64,000 nucleotides of DNA from Microbulbifer rhizosphaerae. Its GTDB lineage: Bacteria; Pseudomonadota; Gammaproteobacteria; Pseudomonadales; Cellvibrionaceae. The position numbers and the translations under genes are program-made. The stretch covers positions 62,001 to 126,000 of the forward strand of contig NZ_JACHWZ010000016.1 of assembly GCF_014191725.1 (NCBI RefSeq). The letters run 5' to 3'. Under the pieces are notes generated by a model. It was given only the letters and a program-made list of their open reading frames with translations. It had not been told where the DNA came from and did not search any database. This document shows, piece by piece, positions 42,350 through 52,373 of this stretch (positions are counted from its first letter, which is position 1; the number at the start of each line of letters is the position of its first letter).

Positions 42350-45300
42350 ATGAATGTCACCTCGCTTACCCTAGGGAAGTCGATGTCAGTCCTTTTACTG
42401 ACTGCTCTTTTATCCGCATGTGGCGGGGGAGGTGGTGGTGGCAGTGATTCCGGAGAGCCCGCGCCCGACCCAACACCTGATCCAACCCCGACTCCCGAGG
42501 GGTACACATTGACCGGCAGTGCTGTAAAGGGGCCGCTCAAGTTTGCCAGCGTTTCAGTATTTGCCGTTGATTACAACTCGCCACTGCTGAAAGGTTCACC
42601 AGTCACCAGTGGAAAAACCGATGCCACCGGCGCATTCCGGGATATCGAATTTGAAAGCACCGGAGCCGATTACTACCTGATCGAGGTCGATGCCACCGCA
42701 GAGACCGTGGATATTTCCACCGGGGCCTCGCCAATAATCAGCGGTCTCAAAACCATCGCCAGCGCTCAGGCTTTGGAGGAAGAGCGCCCTGTTTTTGCCA
42801 CGGTCAGCACAACCCTCGCCCTTGAGATGCTCCGCCTCAACGGCGGCGCCGGTACCGATAGTGGTTTCAAAGCTGCACTGAGTGAGAGTTCAGACACTAT
42901 CAAGCAGAACTGGGGATTTGAATTGATCGACGGCGTAGACCTTTTCTACTCCGCACCAGTTGTCGACGACACAACACCACTGCTCGATGTACTGGCCTAT
43001 CGAACTGTCCTGGAGGCCCAGTCTGCCCTGATCTGGCGACTTTCCGCAGAAACCGGCGTCAGTGTAGATAGAGTCATCGAGCTGGTTGCGGCCGACCTGC
43101 TCGACGGCAGGTACGACGGCCTCACCTTGTTGACAGCCCAGGACTACCAGAACGGCGCCAGACAACTGTTCGAACACGCCGCCCTTCTGCAGATCGACGC
43201 CCTGGACATTCCCCAAACAGGAAGCTCGCGCCAAGGCGGTACCGATTACCTGGTTGGCGAGACAGTTCAACTGCTCACTGCCGAAGCCCCGCAGACCGGA
43301 GGCAGCCGGGATGTCCAACTTTTGGAGGATGAGCCCGGCTACATCAATTTGCCGGCCTTTCCCACACTCTCAGATTACGATTACGATGGCGATGGCGCAG
43401 GGGATGAAGCGGATGGCTACCCGAAGGACGGAAATTGTTCATTCTCGACGGATGGCGACGGAAAAAGCTGCTACCTGACCCTGCTCGCCGGTGAAGACCT
43501 GGAACAGGCCTTTGCCGATTCCGACGGCAACAGCTATCTCGTCGCCCGCGGTAATGAGGGCATCTCGGTTTATCGCTGGAACAGGGCTGGCCGACGAATC
43601 GACAAAAAACTCATCACAATAAAAGATGGGCTGCCTGCGACCCAATTCCTGCTTCACGAACAGCACAACCGCCTCTACCTAGCCTATGGCGACGGCAGCA
43701 TCCACTTCATCGGTAGCAAGTCACCGAACGAACTGCATTATCTCACCACGCTGGATAACCCGGCGGAAAAACTGATCGACGCAGGCAGCTATCTTCTGGT
43801 ACAAGGCGATGACTCCTGGTCCCAACAGACCATTTCCGCCGACGGTGCCATAACAGAGAGCGATGATTATTTCGCTAGATCCGACTACTACGCCTGGGAA
43901 GCCGTTACCGGGCGCCTCTATAAGTTCGATGGTGCCCCTTACCCCTATGACCTCGAGTACTCGGAGATAGACCAGAGCAACGGCACCATCGGTTACGCAC
44001 GCCATTTCCCCTATGAAAGCGATACGAGACTGCAGGGGCCCATAGTCCTGTTACCGCAACGGAAGGAACTTCTACTGGGCTCCGGGTATGTTTACAGTAC
44101 CGACTCCCTGCGCCTCGTCGACCGAAGTATCGCACCCTTCAGCCAGGCAGATTTTGATGGCAGCACGCTGATCACGCTAGCCGAAAGTGCCCAGGGCACC
44201 ACCGCCAAGGCCTATGACAGTGCGGGCCAGATCTTCCACCGCGAGGAATTCCCCGGCACGCCGGAAGCCATCCTCAAGAGTGGCCCGGAATACCTGATCA
44301 TCACCAGGACCGCCGCAGGAAAATACCTGTTCCTCGACTTTGGACCGAGCCGGGACATAGATGGGGATGGCATCGCCAACCTCGATGATGCCTTTCCCTA
44401 TGACGCAGCCGCATCGGCAGACACCGATGGCGACGGCTGGCCCGACGCATGGAACCCCGGAATCGACCCCAACAACATCGAAACCGATCTGGAACTGGAC
44501 GTCTTCCCGGAGGACTCCGCCTGCCAGCGTGAATCCGAGGGCGAAAACGGCCAGTGCAGTATTGATGCGCAAGTCCATATGGCCAGCATCGACGACCAGG
44601 CCCAATACGGCGATATCATTTACAATCTCTCTATTCAGGACAGGGCCATCTACCCCTGGAATGCCACAACCGGAAACTTCCTGAACCCCATCCTGCTGAA
44701 AAGCACCGATCATTTCGGCACTCCCCGATCCATTGCAGTGGATGCCAACGGAAGCATCCTGCTCGGCACCGAGTTCGGCGAAGTCCTTCGTCTCGGCGAT
44801 GACCTGCCGCTCACGGTCGAGCGCTTGCTGACCACGCGCCTGCCGGTTACCCACTTGGTTGCCACCGGAGAATCAGTGCTGACGATCTCCGAGAAACACA
44901 GCACCAATTACAGGCTCAACTATTACAACCATGAGTACCAACATAGTGCCGCCTACTATCTCCAAGCGAAACCCAATGCCGTCACATACAGCCCGGAGCA
45001 ACAGCGTTTCTACATGGTTTCCTCTCTCTATGGCCTCAGCAGTTACGGCATCGATGAGGAATCCTCCCGCCTGACCGATCACAGGAGTTATTACTACCCA
45101 GGCGCCAGCTTCTCCACGTTTATCGGCGTTTCCGCGGACGGCAAGCAGATACTTACGCTCGGGGATACCATTGTCCGAAGTTTCCTCACAGAACCCTATC
45201 TAGACACCCTGGCGCCACCGAAAGGATACTCGTCCAGCGAGACCGACTTCCCGTCCAGGAATGCCTTCTGGTTTGACGATTTCGCCCTTGTCGCATTCGA

Positions 45301-48300
45301 TAGCGAATCCGGCCTCTCCCTGGCCGGCTATACGCCGGATCTGAAGAGCGCGCTGTTTATCCTACCGCTGCAGCGTGACGACATAGAGCGCATAGCAAAA
45401 GTCAGCGATGGCCTGGCATTGGCATTGCGCAGCGACACCGGTGATATTGAATTTATCAAGGTCGCCCTGCTTGGCGATCGAGATGAGGACGGCCTGCCAT
45501 TGTGGTGGGAGGTCCAGTACGGTCTGGACGACGAATACGCCGGCGATGCCGCAAACGATACGGATGGCGACGGCCTGACGGCACTGGAAGAGTTCCAGGC
45601 CGGCACATCTCCGGAAACAACCGATTCCGACGGCGACAGCCTGTCCGACTGGGACGAGATATTCACCCACGGCACCGACCCCGCTTCCGCCGATACAGAC
45701 GGCGATCTGCTGCCGGACGACTGGGAACTGGCAGCGGGTACAAACCCTGTGGACAGCTCCGACATGGAAGGGGATGTGGATGGTGACGGCTATTCCAATT
45801 ACATCGAATTCCTCAATGGAACCGATGCCAGCGATCCCACTGACATCCCCACCACAGTCTCCAGTGCCTACTTCTCATTTGAAGACAGCGAGCTGCCAGA
45901 GCAGTGGCAGGTAAGCGCTAGCGAAGGTGCATTCGCGATCGGCGACACACTCGCCAGCGAGGGGACTCACAGCCTGGAAATCTCTGGGGAAGCCGATATC
46001 TCTTGGAATCAATACTTCGCGCCGGTAGAGATTCGCTTCGATTACCGGTCACAGTGCTCCTCGATTTACGACAAACAATTGACGGTGTACCTGGACGATG
46101 TCAAATCGCTGTCCGTCAGGCCTGAGCAGACCTACTGGCAGAGCCACTCGCTTCTGCTACCCGCGGGCCAACGGGATATCCGCATCAGTGTCACCAGCGA
46201 AAACGACACCTGCGCCCTCCACCTCGACAACTTTGTGGTTTCACCGCTACAAGACACGATTGAAATGGGGGCAAGCTTCGTCACTCAATCTGACGCCAAG
46301 CTTACCTTCTACAACAATCACAACGAGAAGATTCACGAGGTGAGCATTCCCGGAAACAGCAGTTCCAGCGGATACTCGGAATCCGCAAGGGATATCGCCA
46401 TTCTCGATGACGAGCGGATAGCTGTATTCAACGGTACCTTTTCCCCGATCCTGAGTGTCTACTCGCCATCCGAGCACACCTGGCAACATCTCAACGCACC
46501 CGGCTGGTCAACCGTCAATAACGGCACCTACGGGGGCATCGACAGTTGGAGATCGAAGGTCTTCACCACCAATATGGCCGTCTCCGGCAGCCCGTCCCAG
46601 GGCTTGGTAGTGTTCGACCTGTCGGACAATTCGGTGGAATTTGTCAGCGGCGGGAGCTATATCGACCTGACCGTCGGTAGCGACGGCATCCTCTACGCAT
46701 TGACCGGAAACTCCGTCGAAAAGTACCGGGCAGACACGCTGGAGCCGCTCGAGCAGATCAGTGTAGATAGCGCCAGGTCCGTCGGCGTGGATACCGATGG
46801 CAACCTCTACTTGGCGGACTGGGGCGGAATGCTGAAGAAATACGATGCTTCCGGCACCCTGCAGCAAAGCCTGGAGCTGGGCGGCAACTTCTATGACATC
46901 TCCGTGCGGGAGAATGGCGATATCATCCTGACTTCATGGTTCGATAATATTGCCCTCACCAGCACGGATCTCCACCGCTTTGTCCGGCTGTCCGATAGTG
47001 CCTCCTTCGTCGACTACACACCGGGAATCGAAAGCGACGGCGACGGCCTGCCAGACTGGTGGGAAAATTACTACGGGCTCGATCCCACCGACCCCACGGA
47101 CGCGGAGCAGGATCTCGACGGGGACGGCCTCACGGCACTGGAGGAATACGCGCTCGGCACAGCCGAATCCGAACCCGACAGCGACAGCGACGGTGTGACT
47201 GACGGCGACGAAGTGCTCGTCCACGGCACGGATCCGCTGCAGAGCGATTCCGACGGCGACGGCCTGAACGATGGTGATGAGGTTTCCATCGGCTCAGATC
47301 CCAACAACCCGGATACCGACGGCGATTTGCTCACCGACAGCGAAGAAGTGGAGCTCGGCACCGACCCGCTCAGCGCCGATTCGGACGGGGACGACATGGA
47401 TGACGCTTACGAAATCGCCTATGGGCTCGACGCCTTGGCTGACGACAGCGGCGACGACGAAGACGGGGATGGCCTGACAAACCTGGAGGAATTCCATTTT
47501 GGCTCCTCGCCGATCGACCCGGATACGGACGGCGATAGTCTCACCGATGCCGAGGAATACACGCTCGGCACCTCGCCGGTACAGAAAGACAGCGACGGCG
47601 ACCGCGTCCGCGACGACTGGGAACTCGCCTACGGCCTGGACCCGCTCGATGCCGCCGATGGACAGGAGGACGGAGACCTGGATCAGTTCAGCAACCTCGA
47701 GGAGTTCCTGGCCGACACCTCGCCGCTGGATGGTTCAGACTTCCCGCAGCCGGTGTTGTGGGGAAGCGCCCAGGGAGATGCCGGCCACACCGGCTATACT
47801 CCCCTGATCCTGGACGCCTCCAATTTTGCCTTCCGCTGGGATGCCGTATTGCCCGACACCTTCCAGCTGCATCCGGTAGTTGCCGGGGATGGCGGTGTCT
47901 ACGTATCGAACGACAGCTACTTCGGCACCCACAGATTGTACGGTCTGGACGCGTCTGACGGCTCCATCCTGTGGGAGAAAGACTACAGCGACATCCACAG
48001 CATCAACCCGCCGGCCTACGCCAATGGCCAGGTCTATTTCCAGACCGGAGGACACGAGGACTCTTTTATCCGGGGTGTCGACGCCACCACCGGGGTGCTG
48101 GATTTCGCCACGGCTTACGGCAATCAATGGTCCACCTTCCTCGCGCCGACCGTCTTTGACGGCCAGCTGTATATGGCCGGTGGCTACTATGGCGGCATCT
48201 ATTCACACGACGCCGTGACCGGCGAGGAAAACTGGTTTACGAGTACAGCCCAGTACGATGGTTTCACCCCCGCGGTGGACGACCAGTATGTTTACGCATT

Positions 48301-48811
48301 CATCAAGGATCTGGCCGTTTACGACCGAACCAGTGGCGAGCTCGCCTACCGCATCGATATCCCCAGTTTTGACGGGCATGGCTATTCAGCTGGGATGGCG
48401 ACAGTGCTGACGCCTCTCGACAATGTTGTTGCCATACAGGCAGGAACTCTGGTTGTATTTGATCTGGAAAAACGGGAGATCCTGTGGGAAAAGAAATCCG
48501 GTTATTCCGGACAGCCGTCATCTCACCTCGGGAGAATTTACGTACGGCAAAATAATATCCTCAAAGTGCTGGACGAAATCACCGGCGAACTACTCTGGAC
48601 TTACGAAGCCGATGAACCCTTGACTTCGAATATCGTTATCACCAAGACTCACCTGTTTGTGGGCGGCGATACTACAACCTACGCGGTAGACCTGGAAAGC
48701 CAGGAAACCGCCTGGAGTTATGGCGCACCGGGCAATCTGAGCCTGAGTGACGAAGGTGTTCTTTACATCTCCGGTACCAGCCTGACGGCTATTGATCTGA
48801 TCCAGCACTGA
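42350..48811 (+). CDS. Giant calcium-repeat lipoprotein with C-terminal PQQ-like propeller
   Basis: A 2,153-aa lipoprotein (lipobox LLSAC, then a Gly-rich and DPTPDPTPTP linker). An N-terminal part (about 55-330) resembles carboxypeptidase-regulatory-like surface modules. Two blocks of thrombospondin-type-3-like Asp-rich calcium repeats lie near 1040-1165 and 1560-1797, with many DSDGDGL and GTDP units, and a concanavalin-like segment lies between them (about 1170-1310). The last 350 residues are a PQQ/quinoprotein-like beta-propeller (GLDASDGSILWEKDY, TGELLWTYEA). It is probably anchored in the outer membrane and displayed outside. An adhesion or matrix role is possible; no enzyme motif is seen. 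It has its own terminator. The ATG at 42350 was chosen for its ribosome site and signal peptide. Confidence 0.85.
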   Translation: MNVTSLTLGKSMSVLLLTALLSACGGGGGGGSDSGEPAPDPTPDPTPTPEGYTLTGSAVKGPLKFASVSVFAVDYNSPLLKGSPVTSGKTDATGAFRDIEFESTGADYYLIEVDATAETVDISTGASPIISGLKTIASAQALEEERPVFATVSTTLALEMLRLNGGAGTDSGFKAALSESSDTIKQNWGFELIDGVDLFYSAPVVDDTTPLLDVLAYRTVLEAQSALIWRLSAETGVSVDRVIELVAADLLDGRYDGLTLLTAQDYQNGARQLFEHAALLQIDALDIPQTGSSRQGGTDYLVGETVQLLTAEAPQTGGSRDVQLLEDEPGYINLPAFPTLSDYDYDGDGAGDEADGYPKDGNCSFSTDGDGKSCYLTLLAGEDLEQAFADSDGNSYLVARGNEGISVYRWNRAGRRIDKKLITIKDGLPATQFLLHEQHNRLYLAYGDGSIHFIGSKSPNELHYLTTLDNPAEKLIDAGSYLLVQGDDSWSQQTISADGAITESDDYFARSDYYAWEAVTGRLYKFDGAPYPYDLEYSEIDQSNGTIGYARHFPYESDTRLQGPIVLLPQRKELLLGSGYVYSTDSLRLVDRSIAPFSQADFDGSTLITLAESAQGTTAKAYDSAGQIFHREEFPGTPEAILKSGPEYLIITRTAAGKYLFLDFGPSRDIDGDGIANLDDAFPYDAAASADTDGDGWPDAWNPGIDPNNIETDLELDVFPEDSACQRESEGENGQCSIDAQVHMASIDDQAQYGDIIYNLSIQDRAIYPWNATTGNFLNPILLKSTDHFGTPRSIAVDANGSILLGTEFGEVLRLGDDLPLTVERLLTTRLPVTHLVATGESVLTISEKHSTNYRLNYYNHEYQHSAAYYLQAKPNAVTYSPEQQRFYMVSSLYGLSSYGIDEESSRLTDHRSYYYPGASFSTFIGVSADGKQILTLGDTIVRSFLTEPYLDTLAPPKGYSSSETDFPSRNAFWFDDFALVAFDSESGLSLAGYTPDLKSALFILPLQRDDIERIAKVSDGLALALRSDTGDIEFIKVALLGDRDEDGLPLWWEVQYGLDDEYAGDAANDTDGDGLTALEEFQAGTSPETTDSDGDSLSDWDEIFTHGTDPASADTDGDLLPDDWELAAGTNPVDSSDMEGDVDGDGYSNYIEFLNGTDASDPTDIPTTVSSAYFSFEDSELPEQWQVSASEGAFAIGDTLASEGTHSLEISGEADISWNQYFAPVEIRFDYRSQCSSIYDKQLTVYLDDVKSLSVRPEQTYWQSHSLLLPAGQRDIRISVTSENDTCALHLDNFVVSPLQDTIEMGASFVTQSDAKLTFYNNHNEKIHEVSIPGNSSSSGYSESARDIAILDDERIAVFNGTFSPILSVYSPSEHTWQHLNAPGWSTVNNGTYGGIDSWRSKVFTTNMAVSGSPSQGLVVFDLSDNSVEFVSGGSYIDLTVGSDGILYALTGNSVEKYRADTLEPLEQISVDSARSVGVDTDGNLYLADWGGMLKKYDASGTLQQSLELGGNFYDISVRENGDIILTSWFDNIALTSTDLHRFVRLSDSASFVDYTPGIESDGDGLPDWWENYYGLDPTDPTDAEQDLDGDGLTALEEYALGTAESEPDSDSDGVTDGDEVLVHGTDPLQSDSDGDGLNDGDEVSIGSDPNNPDTDGDLLTDSEEVELGTDPLSADSDGDDMDDAYEIAYGLDALADDSGDDEDGDGLTNLEEFHFGSSPIDPDTDGDSLTDAEEYTLGTSPVQKDSDGDRVRDDWELAYGLDPLDAADGQEDGDLDQFSNLEEFLADTSPLDGSDFPQPVLWGSAQGDAGHTGYTPLILDASNFAFRWDAVLPDTFQLHPVVAGDGGVYVSNDSYFGTHRLYGLDASDGSILWEKDYSDIHSINPPAYANGQVYFQTGGHEDSFIRGVDATTGVLDFATAYGNQWSTFLAPTVFDGQLYMAGGYYGGIYSHDAVTGEENWFTSTAQYDGFTPAVDDQYVYAFIKDLAVYDRTSGELAYRIDIPSFDGHGYSAGMATVLTPLDNVVAIQAGTLVVFDLEKREILWEKKSGYSGQPSSHLGRIYVRQNNILKVLDEITGELLWTYEADEPLTSNIVITKTHLFVGGDTTTYAVDLESQETAWSYGAPGNLSLSDEGVLYISGTSLTAIDLIQH

Positions 48812-48872
48812 TTCTGTAGCCTGCTGAAATCAGTAAAATCCCCTGCAACAACTGCTCCAGGGGATTTATCCG

Positions 48873-48900
48873 AACCGCGACCTCTCGTCGCGGTTTTTTT
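48873..48900 (+). terminator. Terminator after the giant lipoprotein gene
   Basis: AACCGCGAC-CTCTC-GTCGCGGTT followed by TTTTTT. A second hairpin (AATCCCC/GGGGATT) lies just upstream. Confidence 0.9.
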
Positions 48901-48901
48901 A

Positions 48902-49255
48902 TCAGCCGGAAAAGGTAAATCCAACAGGGTAATCGTGAAAGGCGTCGAAGTCCCGCTTGCCGATAGGAACCCCTTCGACACGAAGTATCGCGTAGGTCAT
49001 AGAGTAGTGGAACAGAAAGTTAGGCAGTGCGTACAGACTGAGGAAATCCCGACCGTTAGAATCCAGGTCGGCGAAGCCGGCCCTGACGGAAACAGGACGC
49101 TCTTCAAAACCTTCATATGCTTCTTGAAGGATCTTCCTGATAAACGCAATGGCCTGCTCAACCAGGCTCCCCTGCTGGGCATAATCCCCCGCTTCAGCCA
49201 GCCTGGGTAAATCAATGCGCGCAAGCGGACACAGGGCCCGCAGGGAAAGACTCAT
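48902..49255 (-). pseudogene. DUF1993 gene with internal N-terminal deletion
   Basis: From the ATG at 49255 the product is about 117 aa; family members are about 165-175 aa. The C-terminal half matches DUF1993: FLSLYALPNFLFHYSMTYAILR and VPIGKRDF. The N-terminus begins MSLSLRAL like the family but then jumps to CPLARIDLPRL, so roughly 50-60 residues of the first helices appear to be missing without loss of frame. No ribosome site is evident. It is probably non-functional, though a shortened protein could be made. Confidence 0.65.
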
Positions 49256-49335
49256 CGCGATGCTGACTGTTGTGCCAGAGGAAACATTTCGGCCACCAAG
49301 CGCGCCTGCAAAAGGTCTCAACCAAAGCGAGAATT

Positions 49336-49369
49336 AAAAAAGCCCTTGCAACGGGAAATTGCAAGGGCT
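49336..49369 (-). terminator. Terminator after the TonB receptor gene
   Basis: On the minus strand AGCCCTTGCAA and TTGCAAGGGCT form an 11-bp stem followed by TTTTTT, 29 bases past the receptor stop codon. Confidence 0.9.
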
Positions 49370-49397
49370 CTTCACCTCAATAACCAGCTACTGGAAG

Positions 49398-52205
49398 TTA
49401 CAGCTTATAGCTGAAGCCCAGCAGATAGGTTTTGCCATAGCTCTGATAGTCGCGGACTTGCAGGTCGTTGTCGCCGCTCAGAGTAGTGAAAGGTTCATCG
49501 GTGAGGTTCTGCCCCTGCAGGAACACCGACAGGCCTTCCAGTCCACTGATACCGGCTTCGCTGAAGTCGTAGCCGATCTGGGCATCCCAGATGGTTTCAC
49601 CCAATACATCGACTTGCTGGGAATCAAATCCAATACCGTAGACTTCGCCCTTGAAGTCGGAGCGCCTGCGCATGCTGGTGCGGGCCTGGAAGCCGTGGTT
49701 TTCGTAGTAGAAGGTGAAGGTTTCGATGCGCTTGGACAAGCCCGGCAGATCGTACTCGTTGCCGTTTATATCTTCGACATCGGAGCTGACGCCGGTGTGG
49801 CTGGCCAGCAGGCCGAATCCGTCCAGGCTTTCGCTGAACAGGTTGAATGGCAGTGCAACGGAAACCTCGTAACCCTGCAAAGTACCGCCGCCGCCATTGA
49901 CTTTGCCGGTACCGGTAGCGGTGGAGGTTTCCGGGATTGTGCCAGTAGCCGGATCGGCAACGCCGGTCAGGTCCACTTCGTAGCTGCCGTCGAAATGCCA
50001 GGAATCCAGGTCTTTCCAGAACACGGCCACGGAGAAGTAACCTTCATCGCTGAAGTAATTCTCATAGGACAGATCCAGGCCCACCGCTTCTTTCGGCTCC
50101 AGCAGCGGGTTACCGCCGCTGATTTTCCAGAAGTTGCCATTCTCATCGGGTGTCGGGTTGAGAGTCATTTCTACGGAAGCGTTCATCTCGTCAAGACGCG
50201 CCCGTGAAATAGTCTTGGCCGCACCGAATCGCACAGTCTGCTGGTCGTCGATGGCCAGGGCCAGGTTCAGGCTCGGCAGGAAATTGCTGTAGTCGTGACT
50301 GATGTCAGTGGGTTCGGCAACGACAAGACCGTCGACCACCTGGCCGGCAAAGCCTTCGGATTGTTGATCGGTATAGACGTAACGCAGGCCGGCATTACCG
50401 GTCAACTGAAGGCCGGCGACCTCGGTCTCGAAGTCCGCCTGAGCAAAGGCCGCGGTAACGCTCTCGTTCACGAACCAGGACTTGGTCAGGTGCTGGATGC
50501 CGGTGAGCGCTTCGTCGGTCAGGTTGTAGTAGCCGTCTTTCAGCATCGCTTCCGCGTCATAGGCGATCATGTCGCCCATGCCGATGAAGTCCAGGGACGC
50601 GGTGCCCAGACGGTATTGCTCCGGAACCACCAGCATGCCACCTGTCTCCGGGTCGAAGATGTCCAGGGTCATGTAGTAACCCTTGGACTTCTTCCTCTTC
50701 TCGCGGTCGCGGTAAGACACGCCGTAACTGATCTCGTTGACGATGCCGACTTCCACCATCTGGGTCGCAGCCAGTTTCAACGAGGTCAGTTCGTCGTCGA
50801 TTTCCGGAGCGTTCAGGAAGCCGTCCTGCGCGCTGTTGTAGTACTGATCACCTTCTTCCAGCCCGTACTTGCCGTTCAGTGCCGCACTGGCGCCCCAGCT
50901 CAGGGGGCCGCCCATCTGGATCAGGTTCCAGTCGCTGTAATCCAGTTCGTGGCTGAATTTGGCACCGGTGTTGCTGCCGTCAAACACGTAACCAAGATTG
51001 TCAGCCTCGCCTTCGCTGTCGCCACGGCCTGTGCCGGAGTAGCTCTCGAAGCTCCAGATATCGCGTTTCACTGCGGAATGGCTGGCGTCAAACTCCAGCT
51101 GCAGCGAATCGCTGAAATCGTATTTGGTGTTGAAGCCGAAGGACTTCAGCTCAGCGGCGCGGGTCTCCAGGTCGTTACGCACCACGACGCGCTGACCCTC
51201 AGTGGTGGCGCTGGTGATAAAGCCGGTGGCGGGGTCCACAACGGCGCTGTCCTGGCTGATAGATCCCTGGCCCCAGGCGAATGGAATCTCGATGCCGCGC
51301 AGGATCTTCTCGTCGGAGAAGTCTACGTACAGAGCGTCGAAAGTGGTGTGCAGCTTCTCGTTCGGCTTGGCCTCAACCACCAGCATGGCGCTGTCGCGAT
51401 CCAGCACGGAGGAGCGCACGAACGGCTTGGCGCCGCCCAGGATGGAGTAGTTCTGACCTTCGTAGGTGAATTCGGGATAGCCCCAGGTGTTCCAGCGCTC
51501 TTCTTGATTCGGTGAGCTCATGGTGTTGTAGGCAAAGGCCACACCGATTTTGTCATCGGCGAACTGGTCGATGTAGGAGATGGTAGCGCGGTGGCCTTGG
51601 TCCTCACCATCGGGGTTCAGCTTGTCAAAGCTGGTCATTTCGTACTGGGTGTTCACCTGAATCACGCGTTCACCGCGCTCGAGGGGCTTGACGGTCTGCA
51701 TGTCAATCACACCGGCAATACCTTCGGCTTCGAGGCTGGCCTGCGGTGTCTTATATACGGTTACGCCGCTCATAATTTCAGAGGGGTAGAGATCGAACTC
51801 CACGCCGCGGTTATCACCGATGGACACTTGCTCGCGGCCATTGAAGGTAGTGGCGCTTTCGTTTTCGCCGAAACCGCGGATACTGACGCGACTGGAACGG
51901 CCGTCCAGGCGCTGGGAAGTCAGGCCCGGCAGGCGGGAAATGGCTTCGGCAATGGAGGAATCCGGCAGCTTGCCGATATCTTCAGCGGAAATGGCCTCAA
52001 CAACGGCCTTGGCGTCGCGTTTGGTGCTGATGGAGTCCATCACACTCTTGCGGAAGCCGGTAACGGTCACCTCTTCGAGCGCCGCGGAAGCGGCCTCGTC
52101 GTCCGCCGCGAGAACCGGCAGGGAGACACTCGCGGTGGCAGCAATGGCGACGGAAAGCAAAGTGGGCCGGAAAGCCCCTCTACCTTTATTGGATAGACTC
52201 ATCAT
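49398..52205 (-). CDS. TonB-dependent receptor for oligosaccharide (Caulobacter/Xanthomonas type)
   Basis: A 935-aa outer-membrane receptor. The signal peptide (LLSVAIAATASVSLPVLAA) is followed by a TonB-box-like EEVTVTGF, a plug domain (about 50-170; AEAISRLPGLTSQR, RGFGENESATTFNGR) and a beta-barrel ending in the aromatic GKTYLLGFSYKL. The plug sequence is of the TIGR01782 class used for carbohydrate uptake. It is encoded after the glucokinase gene, close to the sodium-sugar symporter and GH81 genes, so it probably imports beta-1,3-glucan oligosaccharides. GGGAGAAG precedes tandem ATGs. A strong terminator follows. Confidence 0.92.
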   Translation of the reverse strand: MMSLSNKGRGAFRPTLLSVAIAATASVSLPVLAADDEAASAALEEVTVTGFRKSVMDSISTKRDAKAVVEAISAEDIGKLPDSSIAEAISRLPGLTSQRLDGRSSRVSIRGFGENESATTFNGREQVSIGDNRGVEFDLYPSEIMSGVTVYKTPQASLEAEGIAGVIDMQTVKPLERGERVIQVNTQYEMTSFDKLNPDGEDQGHRATISYIDQFADDKIGVAFAYNTMSSPNQEERWNTWGYPEFTYEGQNYSILGGAKPFVRSSVLDRDSAMLVVEAKPNEKLHTTFDALYVDFSDEKILRGIEIPFAWGQGSISQDSAVVDPATGFITSATTEGQRVVVRNDLETRAAELKSFGFNTKYDFSDSLQLEFDASHSAVKRDIWSFESYSGTGRGDSEGEADNLGYVFDGSNTGAKFSHELDYSDWNLIQMGGPLSWGASAALNGKYGLEEGDQYYNSAQDGFLNAPEIDDELTSLKLAATQMVEVGIVNEISYGVSYRDREKRKKSKGYYMTLDIFDPETGGMLVVPEQYRLGTASLDFIGMGDMIAYDAEAMLKDGYYNLTDEALTGIQHLTKSWFVNESVTAAFAQADFETEVAGLQLTGNAGLRYVYTDQQSEGFAGQVVDGLVVAEPTDISHDYSNFLPSLNLALAIDDQQTVRFGAAKTISRARLDEMNASVEMTLNPTPDENGNFWKISGGNPLLEPKEAVGLDLSYENYFSDEGYFSVAVFWKDLDSWHFDGSYEVDLTGVADPATGTIPETSTATGTGKVNGGGGTLQGYEVSVALPFNLFSESLDGFGLLASHTGVSSDVEDINGNEYDLPGLSKRIETFTFYYENHGFQARTSMRRRSDFKGEVYGIGFDSQQVDVLGETIWDAQIGYDFSEAGISGLEGLSVFLQGQNLTDEPFTTLSGDNDLQVRDYQSYGKTYLLGFSYKL

Positions 52206-52373
52206 CTTCTCCCAGGTCTTATCGTTATGGTGAGACCTTGAATCCTAGGCCTGCCCCTCATCCATAACATCCTCCCCCGAGGGGGAGGAGGTGGGAGAAT
52301 TGGTGGCGCCTCTGGGCGAAGCGCCAAATAACACCGTAACTCTTTGTTCTCTCTCCTTTTTGCCTTATCCCTG

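Noticed and set aside
52206..52373. Rho-independent terminator between glucokinase and TonB receptor
   Set aside because: The hairpin CCTCCCC/GGGGAGG is present but lacks a U tract on the minus strand, so co-transcription remains possible.
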